This document shows positions 59,401-64,000 of a stretch of 64,000 nt of DNA, one piece after another (positions within the stretch are counted from its first letter, which is position 1; the number at the start of each line of letters is the position of its first letter). Position numbers and translations under genes: made by a program. The DNA is from Enterobacter sp. RIT418 (GTDB lineage: Bacteria; Pseudomonadota; Gammaproteobacteria; Enterobacterales; Enterobacteriaceae). Location: contig NZ_QBJD02000009.1 in NCBI RefSeq assembly GCF_003057745.1, positions 1 through 64,000 of the forward strand, written 5' to 3'. Under the pieces are notes generated by a model, which saw nothing but the letters and a program-made list of their open reading frames with translations, did not search any database and had not been told where the DNA came from.

Positions 59401-60921
59401 TCACAGCACGGAAGGCATTAATCCCACCAGCCTTCCCTCTTCCAGAAGCTGCATCGCCTTATCAATATCCGGCGCAAAGAAGCGGTCGTCGTCGTAGTGC
59501 GCAACGTGCTCGCGCAGCGCCTGACGCGCCTGCTCCAGCAGCGGGCTGGATTTTAGCCCCTCGCGCAGGTCGATCCCCTGACAGGCGGCAAGCCATTCCA
59601 CCGCCAGCACGCCGCGGGTGTTTGACGCCATTTCCCACAGGCGACGTCCGGCGGCAGGAGCCATCGAGACGTGATCCTCCTGGTTGGCCGAGGTCGGCAG
59701 GCTGTCCACGCTGTGCGGATGGGAGAGCGCTTTATTCTCGCTCGCCAGCGCCGCTGCGGTGACCTGCGCAATCATAAAGCCGGAGTTCACGCCGCCGTTG
59801 CGTACGAGGAACGGCGGCAGCTGGGACATATGTTTGTCCATCATCAGCGCGATCCGGCGTTCGGATAAGGCCCCGATTTCGGCAATCGCCAGCGCGATAT
59901 TATCCGCCGCCATCGCCACCGGCTCGGCGTGGAAGTTACCGCCGGATACCACCTCGTTTTCCTGAGCGAATACAAGCGGGTTGTCCGACACCGCGTTGGC
60001 TTCGACCAGCAGCCCCTCCGCCGCCTGGCGCAGCTGCGTCAGGCATGCGCCCATCACCTGCGGCTGGCAGCGCAGCGAGTAAGGGTCCTGAACTTTCTCA
60101 CAGTTATGGTGAGACTCGGCAATCTCGCTGGTGTCGGTCAGCAGATGGCGATACATCGCCGCCGCGTCAATCTGGCCGCGCTGGCCGCGCACCGCGTGAA
60201 TGCGGGCGTCAAACGGACGCCGCGAACCCAGCACCGCCTCCGTGGTGAGCGCGCCGCACGCCACCGCCGAGGCAAAGAGATCTTCCGCTTCAAACAGGCC
60301 GCGCAGCGCAAAGGCGGTAGACGCCTGGGTGCCGTTAAGCAGCGCCAGCCCCTCTTTCGCCGCCAGGGTAATGGGCGTTAACCCCGCCTTTTGCAGCGCC
60401 TCTTTGGCGGGCAGCCACTCCCCCTGCCAGCGCGCTTTGCCTTCACCCAGCAGCAGGAGCGACATATGCGCCAGCGGGGCCAGATCGCCGGACGCGCCGA
60501 CGGAGCCTTTTGCCGGGATCCACGGGTAGACGTTCGCGTTGACCAGCGCCATCAGCGCCTCGATCACGCTCAGGCGAATCCCCGAGAAGCCGCGCGCCAG
60601 GCTGTTGATTTTGAGCACCATCATCAGGCGGACAATTTCATCGTCCAGCGGCTGTCCCACGCCCGCCGCGTGCGACAGCACCAGCGAACGCTGTAAATTT
60701 TCCAGGTCGTGGTTTGCGATGCGCGTCTGCGCCAGCAGGCCAAAACCGGTGTTAATGCCGTAGGCGGTACGCCCTTCGGCAACGATCGCCTCTACGCAGG
60801 CGACGCTGTCGCTAATGGCCGCATGGGCGCTTTCGTCAAGCGAAAGGGTAACCGGCTGACGCCAGACGCCGCGCAGCTGTTTGAGCGTCAGCGAGCCGGG
60901 AGTGAGTGTTAAGGCGTTCAT
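59401..60921 (-). CDS. hutH: Histidine ammonia-lyase HutH
   Basis: A 506-residue lyase that removes ammonia from histidine to give urocanate. The MIO prosthetic group forms from Ala143-Ser144-Gly145 in [14 protein letters not shown]. The start at 60921 overlaps the hutU stop by one base, so the two are coupled. Confidence 0.98.
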   Translation of the reverse strand: MNALTLTPGSLTLKQLRGVWRQPVTLSLDESAHAAISDSVACVEAIVAEGRTAYGINTGFGLLAQTRIANHDLENLQRSLVLSHAAGVGQPLDDEIVRLMMVLKINSLARGFSGIRLSVIEALMALVNANVYPWIPAKGSVGASGDLAPLAHMSLLLLGEGKARWQGEWLPAKEALQKAGLTPITLAAKEGLALLNGTQASTAFALRGLFEAEDLFASAVACGALTTEAVLGSRRPFDARIHAVRGQRGQIDAAAMYRHLLTDTSEIAESHHNCEKVQDPYSLRCQPQVMGACLTQLRQAAEGLLVEANAVSDNPLVFAQENEVVSGGNFHAEPVAMAADNIALAIAEIGALSERRIALMMDKHMSQLPPFLVRNGGVNSGFMIAQVTAAALASENKALSHPHSVDSLPTSANQEDHVSMAPAAGRRLWEMASNTRGVLAVEWLAACQGIDLREGLKSSPLLEQARQALREHVAHYDDDRFFAPDIDKAMQLLEEGRLVGLMPSVL

Positions 60922-62606
60922 CAATGCTTTCCTTGTGTGGCAGGGACCATCGGCAGGTTTAACCCCTGCTCTTCGGCACATTCAATCGCAATCTCGTAGC
61001 CCGCATCCGCGTGGCGCATCACGCCGGTGGCCGGGTCGTTGTGCAGCACGCGGGCGATGCGCGCCGCCGCCTCGTCGGTTCCGTCGCAGACAATGACCAT
61101 TCCCGAATGCTGGGAGAAGCCCATCCCCACGCCGCCGCCGTGGTGCAGCGAAACCCAGGTTGCGCCGCTGGCGGTGTTCAGCAGCGCGTTGAGCAGCGGC
61201 CAGTCGGAGACCGCATCGGAGCCGTCGCGCATGGCTTCGGTTTCGCGGTTCGGGCTGGCCACGGAGCCGGAGTCCAGGTGGTCGCGGCCGATGACGATCG
61301 GCGCGGAGACTTCACCGCTGCGCACCATTTCGTTAAAGGCCAGACCGAGCTTTTGGCGCCACGCCAGCCCGACCCAGCAGATGCGCGCCGGCAGGCCCTG
61401 GAAGTTAATGCGCTCGCGGGCCATGTCCAGCCAGCGGTGCAGGTGTTCGTCGTCGGCGATGATTTCCTTCACCTTCGCGTCGGTTTTATAGATATCTTCC
61501 GGGTCGCCGGAGAGGGCAACCCAGCGGAACGGGCCGATGCCGCGGCAGAACAGCGGGCGAATATAGGCAGGCACGAAGCCGGGGAAATCAAAGGCGTCGG
61601 AGACGCCCATCTCTTTTGCCATCTGGCGAATATTGTTGCCGTAGTCAAAGGTCGGAATGCCCATCCGGCTGAAGGCCAGCATCGCGGAGACGTGTTCTGC
61701 CATGGAGCGTTTTGCGGCGAGCACCGTGCCCTCCGGGTCGGTTTCCGCTTTTTGCTGATAGGCTTCCCACGTCCAGTCTTTCGGCAGGTAGCCGTGCAGC
61801 GGATCGTGGGCGCTGGTCTGGTCGGTGACCAGATCCGGGCGCACGCCGCGGGCAACCAGCTCAGGCAGAACGTCCGCCGCGTTGCCGCACAGGGCAATCG
61901 ACACCGCTTTGCCTTCGGCGGTGTATTTTTTGATCCGCGCCAGCGCGTCGTCCAGATCGCTCGCCTGCTCGTCCACGTAGCGGGTGCGCAGGCGGAAATC
62001 GATGCGGCTCTGCTGGCATTCAATATTGAGCGAGCAGGCGCCCGCCAGGGTAGCGGCCAGCGGCTGCGCGCCGCCCATGCCGCCGAGGCCTGCGGTCAGC
62101 ACCCAGCGCCCTTTCAGCGAGCCGCCGTAGTGCTGGCGGCCTGCCTCAACGAAGGTTTCGTAGGTGCCCTGCACAATGCCCTGGCTGCCGATATAGATCC
62201 AGCTTCCTGCCGTCATCTGGCCGTACATCGCCAGCCCTTTGGCATCCAGCTCGTTGAAGTGCTCCCACGTCGCCCAGTGCGGCACCAGGTTGGAGTTGGC
62301 GATCAGCACGCGCGGCGCGTTTTTGTGGGTCTTAAAGACGCCGACCGGCTTGCCGGACTGCACCAGCAGGGTTTCATCGTTTTCGAGATGGGTCAGCGCG
62401 TTAACAATGGCGTCATAGCATTCCCAGCTGCGCGCGGCGCGGCCGATACCGCCGTAAACCACCAGTTCGTGGGGATTTTCCGCCACGTCAGGATCGAGGT
62501 TGTTCATCAACATGCGCAGCGGCGCTTCGGTGAGCCAGCTTTTCGCGGTGAGCGTGGTGCCGCGCGGGGCGCGAATATCCTGCTGGCGGTATTTACCTGA
62601 CGACAT
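60921..62606 (-). CDS. hutU: Urocanate hydratase HutU
   Basis: A 561-residue NAD-dependent enzyme converting urocanate to imidazolone propionate. The NAD-binding [10 protein letters not shown] is near 175-184, and the [10 protein letters not shown] and [17 protein letters not shown] regions are typical. The ATG at 62606 gives [12 protein letters not shown]; a longer frame upstream runs through the promoter. First gene of the hutUH operon. Confidence 0.98.
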   Translation of the reverse strand: MSSGKYRQQDIRAPRGTTLTAKSWLTEAPLRMLMNNLDPDVAENPHELVVYGGIGRAARSWECYDAIVNALTHLENDETLLVQSGKPVGVFKTHKNAPRVLIANSNLVPHWATWEHFNELDAKGLAMYGQMTAGSWIYIGSQGIVQGTYETFVEAGRQHYGGSLKGRWVLTAGLGGMGGAQPLAATLAGACSLNIECQQSRIDFRLRTRYVDEQASDLDDALARIKKYTAEGKAVSIALCGNAADVLPELVARGVRPDLVTDQTSAHDPLHGYLPKDWTWEAYQQKAETDPEGTVLAAKRSMAEHVSAMLAFSRMGIPTFDYGNNIRQMAKEMGVSDAFDFPGFVPAYIRPLFCRGIGPFRWVALSGDPEDIYKTDAKVKEIIADDEHLHRWLDMARERINFQGLPARICWVGLAWRQKLGLAFNEMVRSGEVSAPIVIGRDHLDSGSVASPNRETEAMRDGSDAVSDWPLLNALLNTASGATWVSLHHGGGVGMGFSQHSGMVIVCDGTDEAAARIARVLHNDPATGVMRHADAGYEIAIECAEEQGLNLPMVPATQGKH

Positions 62607-62641
62607 TGTGTGCTCCTCATGGGGGACGGATGATACAAATA

Positions 62642-62670
62642 GATATACTTGTATAGACAACCACACACAA
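62642..62670 (-). promoter_or_regulatory. hutUH promoter with overlapping HutC operator
   Basis: On the - strand TTGTGT (62665-62670), a 17-bp spacer and TATATC (62642-62647) form a promoter. The near-palindrome TTGTCTATACAA (62649-62660) lies in the spacer, a good place for repression by HutC. Confidence 0.7.
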
Positions 62671-62690
62671 GGCGAAATTTAACAAAAAAG

Positions 62691-62705
62691 ATACAATTTT
62701 GTTAT
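62691..62705. promoter_or_regulatory. NAC-type activator site for hutUH
   Basis: ATA-N9-TAT matches the NAC consensus, with its centre about 62 bp before the predicted start site, close to the -64 position known for Klebsiella hutU. A degenerate CRP-like sequence lies farther upstream (about 62708-62723). Confidence 0.65.
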
Positions 62706-62733
62706 ATTGCGTTAGCTATCACGCTTTTAGCGC

Positions 62734-63462
62734 TTATGACATGAAATGGCCCTGCAGCCGGTAGCGGTTGCCCGGGAACAGCAGCCTGGCGTGGGAAATG
62801 ATATGCGAAGATGACCAGGTGCGGCGGCGGATCAGCAGGCACGGATCGTGCTCCTTTATGCGCAGCCATTCGCACTCCTGCGGCGCGGCCCTTACGGCCT
62901 CGACGATGTGCTCCCCTTCCGTCAGCGGCGCGATGCGCGAGAGATACGCGTGCGGCGTGGTCTGGGTGTAATCCTGCTCAAGGTACTCCGGCACGCGCCC
63001 GGCGTTGACGCAGCGATCCTCAATCTGTACCGGCACGTCGTTCTCATAGTGGATCATCAGCGAATGGAATATCCGCGTGCCCTCTTTGACGTTCAGCTGC
63101 AGAGCCTGCTCGGCGCTCGCCTGCGTCTCCTCCAGCACCAGCACCTCGCAGCGGTGCCTGTGGTTGCGCGCGGCAATTTCGTCAGCAATGCTGCGGATTT
63201 CAAACAGCGCGGACTGCCCCTTCGGCTCGGCGACAAAGGTGCCGACGCCCTGCAGGCGCACCAGCAGCCCTTCGTCCGTGAGCTCGCGCAGGGCGCGGTT
63301 GACTGTCATCCGGCTATAGCCAAACTGCGCCACCAGCTCGGCTTCCGACGGAATGCGGTCGTGCGGGCGAAGCGTGCCGGAGGCGATTTTTTCGCCGATC
63401 GCCTGCTTAATCTTTTCGTAAAAAGGCACGGGCGGGCTGGGCTGCGGTGAGCGTGAAAACAT
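62734..63462 (-). CDS. hutC: Histidine utilisation repressor HutC
   Basis: A 242-residue GntR-family regulator with a winged helix (about 10-80; SRMTVNRALREL and the wing VRLQGVGTFVAEP) and a UTRA domain that senses urocanate. It represses the hutUH and hutIGC operons. It follows hutG by 21 bp and ends 127 bp before hutU. Confidence 0.96.
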   Translation of the reverse strand: MFSRSPQPSPPVPFYEKIKQAIGEKIASGTLRPHDRIPSEAELVAQFGYSRMTVNRALRELTDEGLLVRLQGVGTFVAEPKGQSALFEIRSIADEIAARNHRHRCEVLVLEETQASAEQALQLNVKEGTRIFHSLMIHYENDVPVQIEDRCVNAGRVPEYLEQDYTQTTPHAYLSRIAPLTEGEHIVEAVRAAPQECEWLRIKEHDPCLLIRRRTWSSSHIISHARLLFPGNRYRLQGHFMS

Positions 63463-63483
63463 AGTGACTCCTGAACGTAATTT

Positions 63484-64000
63484 TTATGCCCACCAGTGAG
63501 CGATTTGCCAGGCCAAACGAGCGGCAAGACGCGCCCCTTGTCCATCCCTGTCGTAGTGCGGATTAAACTCTACCAAATCCGCCGCCGAGAGTTTACCGCT
63601 TCGACAAATTTGCTCAATCACGGGCAGCAAATCCAGCGCCGGTACGCCTAACGCCGCGGGCGCGGATACCGCGGGCATTTCGCCTGCGGGCAGCACGTCC
63701 AGATCGATCGTGAGGTAAACGCGATCGGCCTGCGCCAGCACCTTTTCCAGCGCGGCGAGCGCGTCGCGCCTGAAGCAGAGGTCTTCCACCAGCGTGACGT
63801 TGAGCCGCTCCGCTTCGTCCCACAGCGCCTGGGTGTTGGCCGCGCGGCTGACGCCGAAGCACGCGTACTGAAACTCACGCTTCGCGGCGGCGCAGTGCTG
63901 CGCCAGCTGGCGAAACGGCGTGCCGGAGGTGGCGCGTTCGGCCTTGCGCAGGTCGAGATGCGCGTCGAGGTTGATAATGGCCACGCGCGCGTCGGGCCAG
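63484..64000 (-). CDS. hutG: Formimidoylglutamase HutG, partial
   Basis: The C-terminal 171 residues of a Mn-dependent arginase-family hydrolase that splits formimidoylglutamate into glutamate and formamide. The metal motifs NLDAHLDLR and [18 protein letters not shown] are present. The reading frame is open to the last base of the window, so the 5' part lies outside. Confidence 0.93.
   Translation of the reverse strand, partial: WPDARVAIINLDAHLDLRKAERATSGTPFRQLAQHCAAAKREFQYACFGVSRAANTQALWDEAERLNVTLVEDLCFRRDALAALEKVLAQADRVYLTIDLDVLPAGEMPAVSAPAALGVPALDLLPVIEQICRSGKLSAADLVEFNPHYDRDGQGARLAARLAWQIAHWWA

Noticed and set aside
61011..62600. Long + strand reading frame (529 codons) opposite hutU
   Set aside because: It mirrors a conserved enzyme gene in GC-rich DNA, is rich in Arg/His/Gln and has no recognisable domain.

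Overview
The window is chromosomal DNA from a member of the Enterobacteriaceae, most likely Enterobacter or a close relative (Lelliottia, Leclercia). Most proteins align along their full length, from memory, with E. coli K-12 genes of the dinG-ybi-ybh-moa-bio segment. Gene order is that of E. coli read in the opposite direction. A hut (histidine utilisation) cluster follows the bio genes, as in Klebsiella, Salmonella and Enterobacter but not E. coli. No rRNA, tRNA or CRISPR array was seen.

Layout. 1-2.4 kb: an AT-rich accessory patch with an N6-adenine DNA methyltransferase and a truncated IS630-type transposase, next to ldtB. 3.6-7.2 kb: a beta-glucoside operon (GH1 phospho-beta-glucosidase, PTS IIC, GntR regulator) behind two identical palindromic operators. 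7.3-12.6 kb: an aldo/keto reductase and an EmrAB-like tripartite efflux operon. 12.7-14.6 kb: ybiR, mntR and the small protein gene mntS. 14.9-27.6 kb: opgE, ompX, rhtA, dps, glnHPQ, ybiO, rlmF, mcbA, ybiI, ybiJ, ybiB. 27.8-33.3 kb: a five-gene chaperone-usher fimbrial operon inserted between ybiB and dinG. 33.2-37.1 kb: dinG and rhlE. 37.1-42.8 kb: cecR and the ybhGFSR ABC drug exporter. 42.7-47.0 kb: ybhQ, ybhP-clsB-ybhN and ybhL. 47.1-51.1 kb: moaABCDE (molybdopterin synthesis) and ybhK. 51.1-58.8 kb: uvrB, bioDCFB and, divergently, bioA. 58.8-64 kb: ybhB, then hutH, hutU, hutC and a partial hutG.

Regulation can be read in many gaps: a LexA box at dinG and a variant at uvrB, an MntR-type operator pair, an RpoS-type -10 at dps, a sigma-54 promoter with paired NtrC sites at glnH, a 20-bp palindrome at cecR, stacked FNR-like, ModE and Moco RNA elements at moaA, the BirA operator between bioB and bioA, and a NAC-type site plus operator at hutU. 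Two repeat families are present: classical REP elements, and a CCCTCTCCC/GGGAGAGGG palindromic repeat found only at convergent gene junctions.

I found no clearly undescribed system. The points most worth a second look are the methyltransferase at the window edge (a partner restriction gene may lie just outside), the fimbrial operon whose terminator lies inside the dinG coding sequence, the twin-operator glucoside operon that lacks its own IIA and IIB, the repeat confined to convergent junctions, and a DnaA-box cluster between uvrB and bioD.
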